Below the pieces are notes generated by a model, which was not told where the DNA came from, did no database searches, and was given only the letters and a program-made list of their open reading frames with translations. A stretch of DNA of 64,000 nt from Saccharomonospora xinjiangensis XJ-54 (GTDB lineage Bacteria > Actinomycetota > Actinomycetes > Mycobacteriales > Pseudonocardiaceae). The translations under genes and the position numbers were made by a program. Position 1 is the first letter of the stretch; each line of letters begins with the position of its first letter. Where the stretch lies: NCBI RefSeq assembly GCF_000258175.1, contig NZ_JH636049.1, positions 3,325,482-3,389,481 on the forward strand, written 5' to 3'. Positions 10,964-20,443 of this stretch are shown here, piece by piece.

Positions 10964-12384
10964 TCGGAGATCGAACGGTTCGCCGTCAGCAGGCGGAGGA
11001 CCTCGACGATCCGATGCCGTGGCAGGTCGATCAACCGGAGGTCGGCCAGCCCGGCGGGAGCGTCAGGCCAGACGTTGCCGAGCCGGGCGTGCGCGCGGGT
11101 CCACACCTGGCTCGCGGCCGAGACGGTTTCGACCCGGTCGGCGACCACAACGGCATGTTTGTTGTCGGGCGTGCTGCGCAGCAGCCGCAGCTTGTACTTG
11201 GGGGCCACTAGCTCGATCAGTGCGGTCTGCGAGGCGGCGTCGGCGAGATCGGGGTGTGCGTTGGGAACCAGCGCCGCCACTCGCTCGGCGTTCACGGCCA
11301 GCAACGCTCGGCACAACCACGGACCAGGATCACCGGTGAGATCCAAGGCCACGGCCGTTCCTTGCTCGGCCGTGGCCGGTTTGGTCCAATCCGGACCGGC
11401 CACGGTGACGGTCCTTCCGCCTTCACCGGCGAGCGCGGTGAAGGCGGCCAGAGCCTCCCGCGACTCGGTTGTCTTTCCCGCTTCGACCGAGCTGGGCCCG
11501 TGGGTATAGATGGCCTGGGGGTTCTTCGTCTTCCTGCGGGCGCGGGGGGTCGGCTGGCACACGTAGAGATCGGCGGTACTGCCGATGGCTTGCGCGCCGT
11601 GGTAGCGGTTGAAGCCCGGCACGATCGCCTCGAACGCGAGACCGAGGTTCAACAGGGCCTTCTGCGTCTGGTGGCCGAGTGTGGGATGGCGACGGCTGTA
11701 GCCGTACGCGAGCAGCACCCGCCCCCTGACGGGTTCGGAGAGACATTCCACAGCCCTCGACGCGAACAACGCCATGCCCTCCGGGGTGTAGGGCGGATCG
11801 CTGAACACGATGTCCGCCGTACCCGACACGGCTCGGGGCAGTCCGAATCGCAGGTCAGCGTGAACGGTGCGGATCGTGCCTTCGCTGCGCCGGTCGATGT
11901 GGGCGAGCACCCTGTCGTCGAGATCGACCACGGCGAGGTCGGCGTCCGCGCGTAGCTCGTGGACGGCAAGCGAGGTCAGGTCGTGGTCCCCGACGAAGAC
12001 GATCTTCACGCGACCGAGATCGTAGTGTTCGTCCAGCCACAAGGCCCGCCGCAGCACGGTGTCTGCCGTCGCCTGCACATGGTCGAGTGCTGGCAGCGGC
12101 GGGGGAACGTCGGCGAGGTGCTCGGCGATTCTCGCTTCGAGGTCAGGTGGCGGTGTGGCTGGGCATCCCACGTGGTCGGCCCACCGTTCAGCGGAGTCAG
12201 GCCGCAGCCGCAGCGCCGACCCGGAACGTTCGACGTCCTCACCGAGTTCGGCGAGCAGTTCCTCGACCGAGCGCCGGGGTAGTCCCGTCTCTCTCACGAG
12301 GTCGTCGAACCGGGACCAGCCCCGCGTGAGCAGTGTGATGGCCAGCCGGTGTTGTCGCGCGAGCACGCCGAGATCCACGACCAC
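10960..12384 (-). CDS. BpsA-like (DUF43) branched-chain polyamine synthase family protein
   Basis: About 474 residues. An N-terminal winged-helix-like part (about 1-90, LLTRGWSRFDDLVRETGLPR) precedes a Rossmann methyltransferase-like domain with VKIVFVGDHDLTSLAVHEL and the hallmark ADIVFSDPPYTPEGMALF. The latter is typical of the PF01861/BpsA family, which in thermophiles transfers aminopropyl groups from decarboxylated SAM to make branched polyamines. Whether an actinobacterial member does so is not established here. A further C-terminal domain of about 190 residues is not recognised. GTG 12384 is one of several possible starts (12378 and an upstream ATG at 12426 are others). Confidence 0.68.
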   Translation of the reverse strand: MVVDLGVLARQHRLAITLLTRGWSRFDDLVRETGLPRRSVEELLAELGEDVERSGSALRLRPDSAERWADHVGCPATPPPDLEARIAEHLADVPPPLPALDHVQATADTVLRRALWLDEHYDLGRVKIVFVGDHDLTSLAVHELRADADLAVVDLDDRVLAHIDRRSEGTIRTVHADLRFGLPRAVSGTADIVFSDPPYTPEGMALFASRAVECLSEPVRGRVLLAYGYSRRHPTLGHQTQKALLNLGLAFEAIVPGFNRYHGAQAIGSTADLYVCQPTPRARRKTKNPQAIYTHGPSSVEAGKTTESREALAAFTALAGEGGRTVTVAGPDWTKPATAEQGTAVALDLTGDPGPWLCRALLAVNAERVAALVPNAHPDLADAASQTALIELVAPKYKLRLLRSTPDNKHAVVVADRVETVSAASQVWTRAHARLGNVWPDAPAGLADLRLIDLPRHRIVEVLRLLTANRSISD

Positions 12385-12746
12385 GAGCCTAAGCCGTGTA
12401 TCGCACCTCCCTCGTACCGGCCGCACGGGCGAAGAGGACGTGGCGAACAGGGTCCTGGGGTTGTCAGCCGGGTTGTCTGTCGGCGCGTACGCAGGAAGGT
12501 GGTCGCAGGTTGCCGCGAGTGTGGCACATCACATTGGATGAGTCGCTGAGGGCGAACGGATCGCGTCCGAAGTAGGGTGCCGTCCCTACTTTCGGATCGG
12601 ACCAACCGAGTGGTTCCTCCAGCGTCGTGGCCTGCCTGGAGTGTGCCGGATACCGCCTTTGCCCTGTTGAGGCAAGAGGTGTTCGTGAACTTATTTCACG
12701 CTTACGTTTTCCGCCAACGTTCACCGGAACGTGTAGGAGGAGAAAC
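12385..12746. other. Intergenic region upstream of the subtilisin gene
   Basis: About 360 bases between divergent genes. It holds a stem-loop pairing 12566-12577 (TCCGAAGTAGGG) with 12584-12596 (one bulged T). It also holds an inverted repeat CGTGAA-CTTAT-TTCACG at 12684-12700, a candidate operator 47 bases upstream of the protease start. TTGAGG at 12667-12672 could be a -35 element. No coding potential seen. Confidence 0.5.
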
Positions 12747-14312
12747 GTGCGAGGTCACCGAATGTTCAACGGCAGATCCCTGGCGGGTGTGGGAATCACC
12801 GCCGGCGTCGCCGTCCTGACCGCTCTGGGAGCGAACCTCCCCGCGGCGGCGCAGGAGGGAACCATCCTGAGCGCCGACGCCGAGGGCGCCATCGACAACA
12901 GCTACATCGTCGTGCTGAAGGACGGAGCACAGGCCGACGACGTCGCCGAACGGCACGGCGCGGACATCGACCGCGTCTACGACAGCGCGCTGAACGGCTT
13001 CTCGGCCACGATGAGCGAGGGTGAGGCCAAGCGTGCCGCTGCCGACCCCCGTGTCGAGTACGTGGAGCAGAACCGCGTGTTCCACACGATGGCCGACCAG
13101 ACGAACCCGCCGTCGTGGGGACTCGACCGGCTCGACCAGCGGTCGCTTCCACTCGACAACAAGTACAGCTACTCGACGACGGCGTCGAACGTCGAGGCCT
13201 ATGTCATCGACACGGGCATCCGGATCTCGCACAACGATTTCCAGGGAAGGGCGCGGCACGGCTACGACTTCGTCGATAACGACAGTGACGCCACTGACTG
13301 CAACGGCCACGGCACCCACGTGGCAGGCACGATCGGCGGCAGCTCCTACGGTGTGGCCAAGGGTGTCGAGCTGATCGGCGTTCGAGTGCTCAATTGCCAG
13401 GGTTCCGGCACCTACGACGGCGTGATCGCGGGCATCGACTGGGTGACTGAGAACGCCACGAAGCCTGCCGTGGCGAACATGAGCCTCGGCGGCGGGGCGT
13501 CCGCCGCCGTGGACGACGCGGTACGCCGCTCGATCAACTCCGGCGTGACGTACGCGCTGGCGGCGGGCAATGACTACGGTGCCGATGCCTGCAACACCTC
13601 GCCCGCGCGGACTCGTGAGGCGATCACGGTGGGCTCCACCACGAACACCGACGCGCGTTCGAGCTTCTCGAACGTCGGTAGCTGCCTCGACATCTTCGCT
13701 CCCGGTAGCAACATCACCTCGGCGTGGATCGGCAGCGACTCGGCTTCCAACACCATCAGCGGCACCTCGATGGCCACCCCGCACGTGGCGGGTGCGGCGG
13801 CGTTGTACCTGGCGGACAACCCGGCGGCTTCGCCGCAGCAGGTGCGTGACGCGCTGGTGAACAACGGCACGAGCGGCGCCGTCGGCAACCCCGGCAGCGG
13901 CTCGCCCAACGTGCTGCTGTACACGGGCAGTGGCGGCACCGACCCTGGGCCCGACCCGGACCCCACCGAGTGTGACCCCGTCACGAACGGCACCGACGTC
14001 AACATCGTGGACAGGCAGACCGTGAGCAGCTCGGTGACCGTCAGCGGCTGTGACCGTGCCGCTTCCAGCACCACCAAGGTCGCGGTGGATATCCGGCACA
14101 CCTACCGAGGTGACCTCCAGATCGATCTGGTGGCTCCCGACGGCACCACCCACCGGCTGAAGGACTCCGGTTGGGACTCGAGGGACAACGTCATCGAGAC
14201 CTACACGGTGAACGCGTCGAGCTCCCCGGCCAACGGCACCTGGCAGCTGCGGGTGACCGACGTCTACTACGGCGACACCGGCTACATCAACAGCTGGACT
14301 CTCACCCCGTGA
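12747..14312 (+). CDS. Secreted S8 family serine peptidase with P/homoB domain
   Basis: A 521-residue extracellular subtilisin. Order: signal peptide (about 1-40, ending LPAAAQ), I9 propeptide inhibitor (about 50-120, YIVVLKDGAQ), peptidase S8 domain (about 130-400) and a Pro/Asp/Gly linker (GGTDPGPDPDP). A C-terminal P-domain of about 110 residues (VDIRHTYRGDLQIDLVAPDG) follows. Catalytic triad: D155 in VIDTGI, H188 in NGHGTHVAGT, S341 in GTSMATPHVAG. The GTG start is preceded by AGGAGGAG. Enzymes with this layout resemble aqualysin/proteinase K-type proteases with a proprotein-convertase P domain that aids stability. Transcribed alone, with a terminator downstream. Confidence 0.95.
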   Translation: MRGHRMFNGRSLAGVGITAGVAVLTALGANLPAAAQEGTILSADAEGAIDNSYIVVLKDGAQADDVAERHGADIDRVYDSALNGFSATMSEGEAKRAAADPRVEYVEQNRVFHTMADQTNPPSWGLDRLDQRSLPLDNKYSYSTTASNVEAYVIDTGIRISHNDFQGRARHGYDFVDNDSDATDCNGHGTHVAGTIGGSSYGVAKGVELIGVRVLNCQGSGTYDGVIAGIDWVTENATKPAVANMSLGGGASAAVDDAVRRSINSGVTYALAAGNDYGADACNTSPARTREAITVGSTTNTDARSSFSNVGSCLDIFAPGSNITSAWIGSDSASNTISGTSMATPHVAGAAALYLADNPAASPQQVRDALVNNGTSGAVGNPGSGSPNVLLYTGSGGTDPGPDPDPTECDPVTNGTDVNIVDRQTVSSSVTVSGCDRAASSTTKVAVDIRHTYRGDLQIDLVAPDGTTHRLKDSGWDSRDNVIETYTVNASSSPANGTWQLRVTDVYYGDTGYINSWTLTP

Positions 14313-14338
14313 CCTGGGGCTGACCAGCCTGTTCGAGG

Positions 14339-14382
14339 GCCGTCCGTCCGCACTGGTTCCCCTTCCGGTGCGGACGGACGGC
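14339..14382 (+). terminator. Terminator-like hairpin after the subtilisin gene
   Basis: A perfect 15-bp stem (GCCGTCCGTCCGCAC, 14339-14353, with 14368-14382) and a 14-base loop, followed by TTTCGT. It starts 27 bases after the stop codon. Confidence 0.8.
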
Positions 14383-14417
14383 TTTCGTGACTTCCGCGTG
14401 AGGAGAGGCGGCGGCGG

Positions 14418-14446
14418 TTGATTGCCCTACCCCCCTAGGGTATAAA
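14418..14446 (+). promoter_or_regulatory. csoR promoter with embedded CsoR operator
   Basis: A -35 element TTGATT (14418-14423) and a -10 element TATAAA (14441-14446) are separated by 17 bp. The spacer holds TACCCCCCTAGGGTA (14428-14442). This is the GC-rich palindrome recognised by CsoR-type copper repressors, and it overlaps the -10 box. Autorepression relieved by Cu(I) is the expected mode. Confidence 0.8.
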
Positions 14447-14534
14447 GGACGTAGTGGCGGCGCCGAGTCCGGACTCTCGTCATACGGGTACCGGGTAACG
14501 TGGAAGAACGGTGTCGCGAGGCAAGGAGTTTGAA

Positions 14535-14816
14535 ATGCGGGGATACACAGAAGACAAGGACGCGTTCCTCAAGCGGTTGCGGCGGATCGAGGGCCAGATC
14601 CGAGGCTTGCAGCGCATGGTCGAGAACGACGAGTACTGCATCGACGTGCTCACCCAGATCGCGGCGGCCACCAAGGCGTTGCAGGCGGTTTCGCTCGGGC
14701 TGATGGACGAGCACCTGCGACACTGTGTGGCCGAAGCCATCGCCGAGGGCGGCGAGACGGCCGACGCGAAGGTGAAGGAAGCCAGCGACGCCATCGCCCG
14801 ACTCGTGCGTTCCTGA
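14535..14816 (+). CDS. csoR: CsoR family copper-sensing transcriptional repressor
   Basis: 93 residues, an all-helical DUF156 protein. The trigonal Cu(I) ligand set is intact: C35 (DEYCID), H60 and C64 (DEHLRHC). KRLRRIEGQIRGLQRMVEND is the conserved first helix pair that contacts DNA. ATG 14535 has AAGGAG six bases upstream. The promoter contains a CsoR operator, so the gene is autoregulated. Unusually, no copper ATPase, CopZ chaperone or other efflux gene is next to it. Its targets must therefore lie elsewhere. Confidence 0.92.
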   Translation: MRGYTEDKDAFLKRLRRIEGQIRGLQRMVENDEYCIDVLTQIAAATKALQAVSLGLMDEHLRHCVAEAIAEGGETADAKVKEASDAIARLVRS

Positions 14817-14885
14817 ACCCGGCAGCCGGGGAGGCCACCGAGGTGGCCTGCCTCCGCCGGATGTCGTGGCGTCCCGCCGGGCTGG

Positions 14886-15251
14886 TCAATCCACCGGGGA
14901 GACCCTGATGAGGTTGCCGTCAGGGTCCGCGATCACGAAGGTACGGCCGAAGACGTCGTCGTACGGCTCCTCGACGACCCGAACCCCCTTGGCCGACCAG
15001 CGCGCGTACACCTCGTCAACCGCCGAGGCAGGACCGGGAACCATGAGACCGACCTCGAACGTACGCGGCGTGCCCGGGTTCGCGTGCTCGCTCCTTCCTG
15101 TCCACAGCGCGAAGAGAACACCGGGCGCGACCTCGAACGACACGTAGCGGGGGCTGGTGAAGTTGGGCTCGATGCCGAACAGATCGCTGTAGAAGGCCGT
15201 GGCGGCCTCCGCGTCGCGAACGTAGACCAAGAACAAGTTGGGTGCCTGCAT
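14886..15251 (-). CDS. VOC superfamily (glyoxalase/bleomycin resistance-like) protein
   Basis: 121 residues, one pair of beta-alpha-beta-beta-beta modules. The sequence begins MQAPNLFLVYVRDAEAATAF, with AFYSDLFGIEP in the first module and GRTFVIADPDGNLIRV at the end, the usual metal-ligand Glu/His positions of the fold. Function cannot be assigned beyond the superfamily. It is divergent from a WYL/DeoR-type regulator with about 90 bases between the starts. It may be that regulator's target; this is inferred from gene arrangement only. Confidence 0.8.
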   Translation of the reverse strand: MQAPNLFLVYVRDAEAATAFYSDLFGIEPNFTSPRYVSFEVAPGVLFALWTGRSEHANPGTPRTFEVGLMVPGPASAVDEVYARWSAKGVRVVEEPYDDVFGRTFVIADPDGNLIRVSPVD

Positions 15252-15275
15252 GACGTGCTCCTGCGGGTTGATCGT

Positions 15276-15318
15276 TTCTCGGCGAGAAGGACATCAGCGA
15301 ATCGCGACAGAACCTGTC
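15276..15318. promoter_or_regulatory. Two palindromes in the VOC/WYL divergent promoter region
   Basis: TTCTCG-G-CGAGAA (15276-15288) and GACAG-AAC-CTGTC (15306-15318), both perfect in their arms. They are candidate operators for the divergently encoded regulator. Confidence 0.45.
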
Positions 15319-15344
15319 ACCTTTTGCGGAGAGAATGAGGCGCC

Positions 15345-16313
15345 GTGAAGGCCGCCAGACTGTTGACATTGCTGCTCGTCCTGCAAACGCGCGGGCGCAT
15401 CACCACGGCCGAACTCGCCGAGCGGCTCGAAGTGTCCCGGCGCACCGTGTTGCGCGACGTCGAGGCACTGTCCTCGGCTGGGGTGCCCGTCTATGCCGAA
15501 CGTGGCCGTCATGGCGGGATCGTTCTGATCCCCGGCGCACGACTCGCCATCTCCCAGCTCGAGCCGAAGGAACTGGAAGCGCTGTCGGTGGCGGGGCTGG
15601 ACAGTGACCAGCTCGGCAGGCTCGGGCTGGCGTCCGCGCACGGGACGGCCACACACAAGATCGCGGCCAGGCAGGTGTCGGCTCAGGGCGCCGCGCCGGA
15701 CTCCGTGAGGCTGGCGGATCTGATCACGGTTGACAACACCGGATGGCTGGCGAGCCCGGCGATTAGCGTGGACATCGCCGATCTCGCACTCGACCTTCGT
15801 GGCCGTCGCAGGCTGCGCATCCGGTACCGGCGCAGCGCGGATCGCAGTGCGACGGCGCGGATCGTCGATCCCTACGGGCTCGCGGCGAAATCGGGCCGCT
15901 GGTATCTCGTCGCCGACGATCACGGAGAGGGCAGGCTCTTCGCACTCGACCGGCTCGAAACCTACGACTGCCTCGCCGAACCCGCCAGGACACGCGCTGG
16001 GCAGACACTCGGCACCGTCTGGGCAGAGCTGAAGCGACGTACCGAGGCGCCGGGCACGGTGACCATCACAGCCCGTCTCAGGGAGAGCCGCGTCGATCTC
16101 GCGCGCCGCATTCTCGGCGCCCGCATCCACGACGTCGCCGCGGCCGATCCGGGCTGGGTGCTCGTCACGCTTCGCTACCCCGACATCGAATCGGTGCGCC
16201 AGCTCCTCCAGTTCGCCGATCACATCGAAGTGCTCAGTCCGGACGAGGCGCGGCAGCGTATTCGGCAACTCGCCGCAGACCTCGCCGAACGGCACACCGC
16301 GCGAGCCCGCTGA
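15345..16313 (+). CDS. HTH/WYL-domain transcriptional regulator
   Basis: 322 residues. An N-terminal HTH_11/DeoR-type winged helix (about 1-60, TTAELAERLEVSRRTVLRDV) is followed by a WYL domain (about 130-210, with LRIRYRRSADRSATARIVDPYGLAAKSGRWYLV cut into its core pieces RIVDPYGL and GRWYLVADD). A WCX-like C-terminal domain (PGTVTITARL) completes it. WYL domains bind nucleic acid or nucleotide ligands, and proteins of this layout are usually repressors of neighbouring genes. GTG 15345 is the start. It faces the VOC gene head-to-head. Confidence 0.88.
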   Translation: MKAARLLTLLLVLQTRGRITTAELAERLEVSRRTVLRDVEALSSAGVPVYAERGRHGGIVLIPGARLAISQLEPKELEALSVAGLDSDQLGRLGLASAHGTATHKIAARQVSAQGAAPDSVRLADLITVDNTGWLASPAISVDIADLALDLRGRRRLRIRYRRSADRSATARIVDPYGLAAKSGRWYLVADDHGEGRLFALDRLETYDCLAEPARTRAGQTLGTVWAELKRRTEAPGTVTITARLRESRVDLARRILGARIHDVAAADPGWVLVTLRYPDIESVRQLLQFADHIEVLSPDEARQRIRQLAADLAERHTARAR

Positions 16314-16438
16314 AGGCTTTCGAGGCTTCACCGCCGCCTACGGCGGTGCCGGCACAAGCGTGTCAACGGGAAAGCACTGCGGCCGGCACAGCACGAGCGC
16401 GGGGGGCTCGACCGTGCCTGACAATGCCCGAAAACGCC

Positions 16439-16472
16439 GATGGCGGCGGAACCGGCCGGTCCCGCCGCCATC
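16439..16472 (-). terminator. Terminator-like hairpin after kgd
   Basis: An 11-bp perfect stem (GATGGCGGCGG, 16439-16449, with 16462-16472) lies just after the kgd stop codon. On the minus strand it is followed by GGCGTTTTCGG. Confidence 0.65.
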
Positions 16473-16486
16473 AGAGTCAGAGCTCG

Positions 16487-19400
16487 TTACTCGAACGCCT
16501 TGGCGATGAGGGCCTTCTGCTCCACCTCGTGCACCTTCGACGAACCTGCCGACGGCGCCGCCATCGGACGGCGCGCCACAACCTGGAGGTTCGAGAACGC
16601 CTCGGGCAGCCTGCGCGGGAGGTTCAGCCCGAAGAACGGCCATGCGCCCTGGTTCTCCGGCTCCTCCTGCACCCACACCACCTCGGCGCCGTTGTAGCGC
16701 TCCATCTCGGAGAGCAGCTTCTTCTTCGGAAGCGGGTAGTACTGCTCCACCCGCACGATCGCCACGTCGTTCGCCTCGCGCTTGCGCCGCTCCGCCAGCA
16801 GCTCCCAGTAGAGCTTGCCCGAGGTGAGCAGCACCTTGCGGGCCTTGGCCGGATCCACCTCGGCCTCACCGATGACCGACAGGAACTTCGAGTCGCCGGT
16901 GAAGTCCTCGACCCCCGACGTCGCCGCCTTGTTCCGCAGCATCGACTTCGGCGTGAACACGATCAACGGCCGGTTCACACCGTCGAGCGCGTGCCTGCGC
17001 AGCAGGTGGAAGTAGTTCGCCGGAGTGGACGGCACGGCCACCGTCATGGAGTGTTCCGCGCAGAGCTGGAGGAACCGCTCGATACGACCCGACGTGTGGT
17101 CGGGGCCCTGCCCCTCGTGGCCGTGCGGCAGCAGCAGCACGACGTCGGAGAGCTGGCCCCACTTGGCCTCACCGGACGAGATGTACTCGTCGATGACGGT
17201 CTGTGCGCCGTTGACGAAGTCGCCGAACTGCGCCTCCCACATCACCAGCGCCTCGGAGTTGGCGACGGAGTAGCCGTACTCGAAGCCGACGGCCGCGTAC
17301 TCGGACAACGCCGAGTCGTAGATCATCACGCGGGCCTGGTCTTCGGTGAGGTTCTGCAGTGGCGAGTACTCCTCGCCGGTCTTGCGGTCAATGAGCACCG
17401 AGTGCCGTTGCGTGAAGGTGCCGCGGCGGGAGTCCTGACCGGAGAGCCGAACGAGCCTGCCCTCCATGGCCAGCGAGCCGAAGGCGAGCAGTTCGCCGAA
17501 CGCCCAGTCGATGCCACCCTCGCGCGACATCTTGTGCCGTCGCTGGAGAACCGGCTTGACCCTCGGATGCGGCGTGAAGCCCTCGGGAAGATCGACGAAG
17601 GCGTCCCCGATGCGCTCGATGACCTCCCGGTCCACGGCCGTCGGCACCTGCGCCGGGATCTGCTGCCGTTGCTCGACGGAGGGGCTCGGCGCGATCGGGT
17701 GCTTCTCGAGTTCCCTGACCTCGTTGAACACGTGCTCCAACTGGCTGGAGAAGTCGCGCAGCGCGGCCTCGGCCTCCTCCATGGAGATGTCGCCCCGCCC
17801 GATCAGCGCCTCGGTGTAGGTCTTCCGCACGCTGCGCTTCGCGTCGATGATGTCGTACATCGCGGGCTGCGTCATCGAAGGGTCGTCGCCCTCGTTGTGG
17901 CCGCGCCGCCGGTAGCAGATCATGTCGATCACGACGTCCTTGTTGAACGCCTGGCGGTAGTCAACGGCGAGCCTCGCGACCCAGTACGCGGCCTCGGGAT
18001 CGTCGCCGTTCACGTGGAAGATCGGCGCGCCGATCATCTTGGCCACGTCGGTGGCGTACTGCGACGAGCGCGCGTGCTCGGGGGCGGTGGTGAAACCGAC
18101 CTGGTTGTTGATGATGACGTGGACGGTGCCGCCCGTGCGGTAGCCGCGCAGCAGCGCGAGGTTCAGCGTCTCGGCCACGACGCCCTGGCCCGCGAACGCG
18201 GCGTCGCCGTGCAGCAGCACCGGCAGCACGGTGAACCCGCCGGTCTCGCGGTCGCCCTTGTCGAGCAGGTCCTGCTTGGCCCGCACGATGCCTTCCAGCA
18301 CGGGGTCAACGGTTTCGAGGTGCGACGGGTTCGCGGTCAGCGACACCTTGGTCTCGCCATCGCCGAACATGCGGAAGTACTTGCCCTCGGCGCCGAGGTG
18401 GTACTTCACGTCACCCGAACCGTGCGCCTGCCCCGGGTCGAGGTTGCCCTCGAACTCCTGGAAGATCTGCGAGATCGGCTTGCCGACGATGTTGGCGAGC
18501 ACGTTCAGCCTGCCCCGGTGGGGCATGCCGATGACGACCTCGTCGAGCTGGTGCTCGGCGGCCTTGTCCAGCACGGTGTCGAGCAGCGGGATCACGGTCT
18601 CGCCGCCTTCGAGGGAGAACCGCTTCTGCCCGACGTACTTGGTCTGGAGGAAGGTCTCGAACGCCTCGGCGGCGTTCAGCTTGGAGAGCACGTACTTCTG
18701 GACGGCGGGGTCCGGCTTCTCGTGCGGAACCTCGACGCGCTCCTGGATCCAGCGCCGCTCGTCGGGGTCGAGGATGTGCGTGTACTCGACGCCGACCGTG
18801 CGGCAGTACGAGTCGCGAAGGACGCCGAGCACGTCCCGCAGCTTCATGCGCTCCTTGCCGGCGAAGCCGCCGACGGCGAACTCGCGGTCGAGGTCCCACA
18901 GCGTCAGCCCGTGCGACAGGATGTCGAGGTCCTCGTGCCTGCGCTGGCGGTAGTTCAGCGGGTCGGTGTCGGCCATGAGGTGGCCGCGCATCCGGTAGGC
19001 GTCGATGAGTTCGAGGACGCGGGCGGTCTTGTCGATCTCGCCCTCGGGGAGGTCCTCGACCCAGCGCACCGGCTCGTAGGGCAGCCGCAGCGACGTGAAG
19101 ATGTCGTCGTAGAAACCGTCGCCGCCCAGCAGCAGTTCGTGGATGCGCTTCAGGAACTCGCCGGACTCCGCGCCCTGGATGATGCGGTGGTCGTAGGTGG
19201 AGGTCAGCGTCATGATCTTGCTGACGCCGAGCTGGACCAACGTCCTCTCGCTGGTGCCCTCGAAGTGGGCGGGGTACTGCATCGCGCCGACGCCGATGAT
19301 GGCGCCCTGACCGGCCTGGAGACGGGGCACCGAGTGGTTGGTGCCGATACCGCCAGGGTTGGTCAGCGAGATCGTGGTGCCCGCGAAGTCGTCGGCGGTG

Positions 19401-20215
19401 AGCTTGTTGTTCCTGGCCTTCTTGACCATGTCCTCGTAGGCCTGCCAGAACTGGAGGAACGTCATGTTCTCGCAGTTCTTGATGGAGGCCACGACGAGCG
19501 TGCGCTGCCCGTCCTTGCCCTTCATGTCGATGGCGAGGCCGAGGTTGACGTGCTCCGGCGTCACCGCGTGCGGCTTCCCGTCGAGGAGCGCGTAGTGCCG
19601 GTTCATGTTCGGGAACTCGTGCAGCGCCCTGATCATCGCGTACCCGATCAGGTGGGTGTACGAGATCTTGCCGCCACGGGTGCGCTTCAGGTGGTTGTTG
19701 ATGACGATGCGGTTGTCTGCCATGAGCTTGGCAGGCACCGCGCGCACGCTCGTGGCTGTGGGGACGCTCAGCGAGGCGTCCATGTTCTTGGCGATGGCCG
19801 CGGCGGCGCCACGCAGCGGTTTGCGCTCCGGCTCGGCTGCGGTCTTGGGCGGCGCGGTCCTCGCCGAGGCCGCGGAGGTGGGAGCCTGCTCCGCTTCACG
19901 CTTCGGGGCCGCTTGTTGCGGAGCCGCCTGCTTCGGTGCGGGCTTGGCGGGGGCCTTGGGAGCCGAGGCGGCCTTGCCGGTCTCCTGCGCCGGCTTCGGC
20001 GAGGTCCGCGTCGCCGACTGGCCGTTCGCGGAGGGCTTCGGCTCCGCGTCCGTCGTATCCGGCTTCGCCTGTGCAGTCTGGGTGGGCTTGAAGTCGGCAA
20101 AGAACTCATGCCAGGCGGCATCGACTGAGGAGGGGTCGGCGAGGAACTGGTCGTACATCTCCTCGACGAGCCACTCGTTGGGGCCGAACTGTGACGCAGG
20201 GCTGCTGCTGGACAC
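16487..20215 (-). CDS. kgd: Multifunctional 2-oxoglutarate metabolism enzyme Kgd (2-oxoglutarate decarboxylase / OGDH E1-E2 fusion)
   Basis: A 1242-residue fusion typical of actinobacteria (M. tuberculosis Kgd is of similar size). Order: a short N-terminal recruiting segment ([20 protein letters not shown]), an Ala/Pro/Lys linker, an E2-like acyltransferase domain without lipoyl domain (about 110-330, [20 protein letters not shown], catalytic DHRIIQG), then the E1 thiamine diphosphate domain with [25 protein letters not shown] and NNQVGFTT. It decarboxylates 2-oxoglutarate and works in the TCA cycle, supplying succinyl-CoA together with the PDH-type E2/E3 or succinate semialdehyde. GTG 20215 is the start. 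A palindrome lies upstream at 20269. Confidence 0.96.
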   Translation of the reverse strand: MSSSSPASQFGPNEWLVEEMYDQFLADPSSVDAAWHEFFADFKPTQTAQAKPDTTDAEPKPSANGQSATRTSPKPAQETGKAASAPKAPAKPAPKQAAPQQAAPKREAEQAPTSAASARTAPPKTAAEPERKPLRGAAAAIAKNMDASLSVPTATSVRAVPAKLMADNRIVINNHLKRTRGGKISYTHLIGYAMIRALHEFPNMNRHYALLDGKPHAVTPEHVNLGLAIDMKGKDGQRTLVVASIKNCENMTFLQFWQAYEDMVKKARNNKLTADDFAGTTISLTNPGGIGTNHSVPRLQAGQGAIIGVGAMQYPAHFEGTSERTLVQLGVSKIMTLTSTYDHRIIQGAESGEFLKRIHELLLGGDGFYDDIFTSLRLPYEPVRWVEDLPEGEIDKTARVLELIDAYRMRGHLMADTDPLNYRQRRHEDLDILSHGLTLWDLDREFAVGGFAGKERMKLRDVLGVLRDSYCRTVGVEYTHILDPDERRWIQERVEVPHEKPDPAVQKYVLSKLNAAEAFETFLQTKYVGQKRFSLEGGETVIPLLDTVLDKAAEHQLDEVVIGMPHRGRLNVLANIVGKPISQIFQEFEGNLDPGQAHGSGDVKYHLGAEGKYFRMFGDGETKVSLTANPSHLETVDPVLEGIVRAKQDLLDKGDRETGGFTVLPVLLHGDAAFAGQGVVAETLNLALLRGYRTGGTVHVIINNQVGFTTAPEHARSSQYATDVAKMIGAPIFHVNGDDPEAAYWVARLAVDYRQAFNKDVVIDMICYRRRGHNEGDDPSMTQPAMYDIIDAKRSVRKTYTEALIGRGDISMEEAEAALRDFSSQLEHVFNEVRELEKHPIAPSPSVEQRQQIPAQVPTAVDREVIERIGDAFVDLPEGFTPHPRVKPVLQRRHKMSREGGIDWAFGELLAFGSLAMEGRLVRLSGQDSRRGTFTQRHSVLIDRKTGEEYSPLQNLTEDQARVMIYDSALSEYAAVGFEYGYSVANSEALVMWEAQFGDFVNGAQTVIDEYISSGEAKWGQLSDVVLLLPHGHEGQGPDHTSGRIERFLQLCAEHSMTVAVPSTPANYFHLLRRHALDGVNRPLIVFTPKSMLRNKAATSGVEDFTGDSKFLSVIGEAEVDPAKARKVLLTSGKLYWELLAERRKREANDVAIVRVEQYYPLPKKKLLSEMERYNGAEVVWVQEEPENQGAWPFFGLNLPRRLPEAFSNLQVVARRPMAAPSAGSSKVHEVEQKALIAKAFE

Positions 20216-20268
20216 GGCTGGGACTCGCCTCTATCCGTCTCGATCTTGGGGTTGGTGAATTCGCGATT

Positions 20269-20287
20269 ACCAGGCTAACCCCCTGGT
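20269..20287. promoter_or_regulatory. Candidate operator upstream of kgd
   Basis: ACCAGG-CTAACCC-CCTGGT, perfect 6-bp arms, 54 bases upstream of the kgd start codon. The binding protein is unknown. Confidence 0.4.
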
Positions 20288-20387
20288 TTCCTCGCGTGTC
20301 ATCGAACTCGCTCTCGACATGGGCGGAATGGGGACACGGGCGGACTGTATCGATACGGTGAATGTTGTCACAGCAACCCGGCGCGGG

Positions 20388-20417
20388 GCCCGCACGTCGT
20401 AGTGAGTGCGGGCTTTT
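20388..20417. terminator. Bidirectional-type terminator after the ABC exporter gene
   Basis: An 8-bp stem GCCCGCAC (20388-20395) pairs with GTGCGGGC (20406-20413), followed by TTTT on the plus strand. It is placed between the exporter stop codon (20444) and the kgd promoter. Confidence 0.55.
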
Positions 20418-20443
20418 CGTTCTTGCCGAACGCCCGCTCGCGC

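Noticed and set aside
12684..12700. CGTGAACTTATTTCACG as a CRP site before the subtilisin gene
   Set aside because: The GTGA/TCAC half sites are seven, not six, bases apart, so it does not fit the CRP spacing; retained only as an unspecified inverted repeat.
14339..14382. Protease 3' hairpin as another member of the 21-base family (contains GTCCGCAC)
   Set aside because: Only an 8-base similarity; it is a simple perfect stem with a T-rich tail, typical of a terminator, and has no second unit.
16346..20128. A 1260-codon open frame on the plus strand opposite kgd
   Set aside because: It is the antisense shadow of kgd; the minus strand frame has all Kgd motifs.
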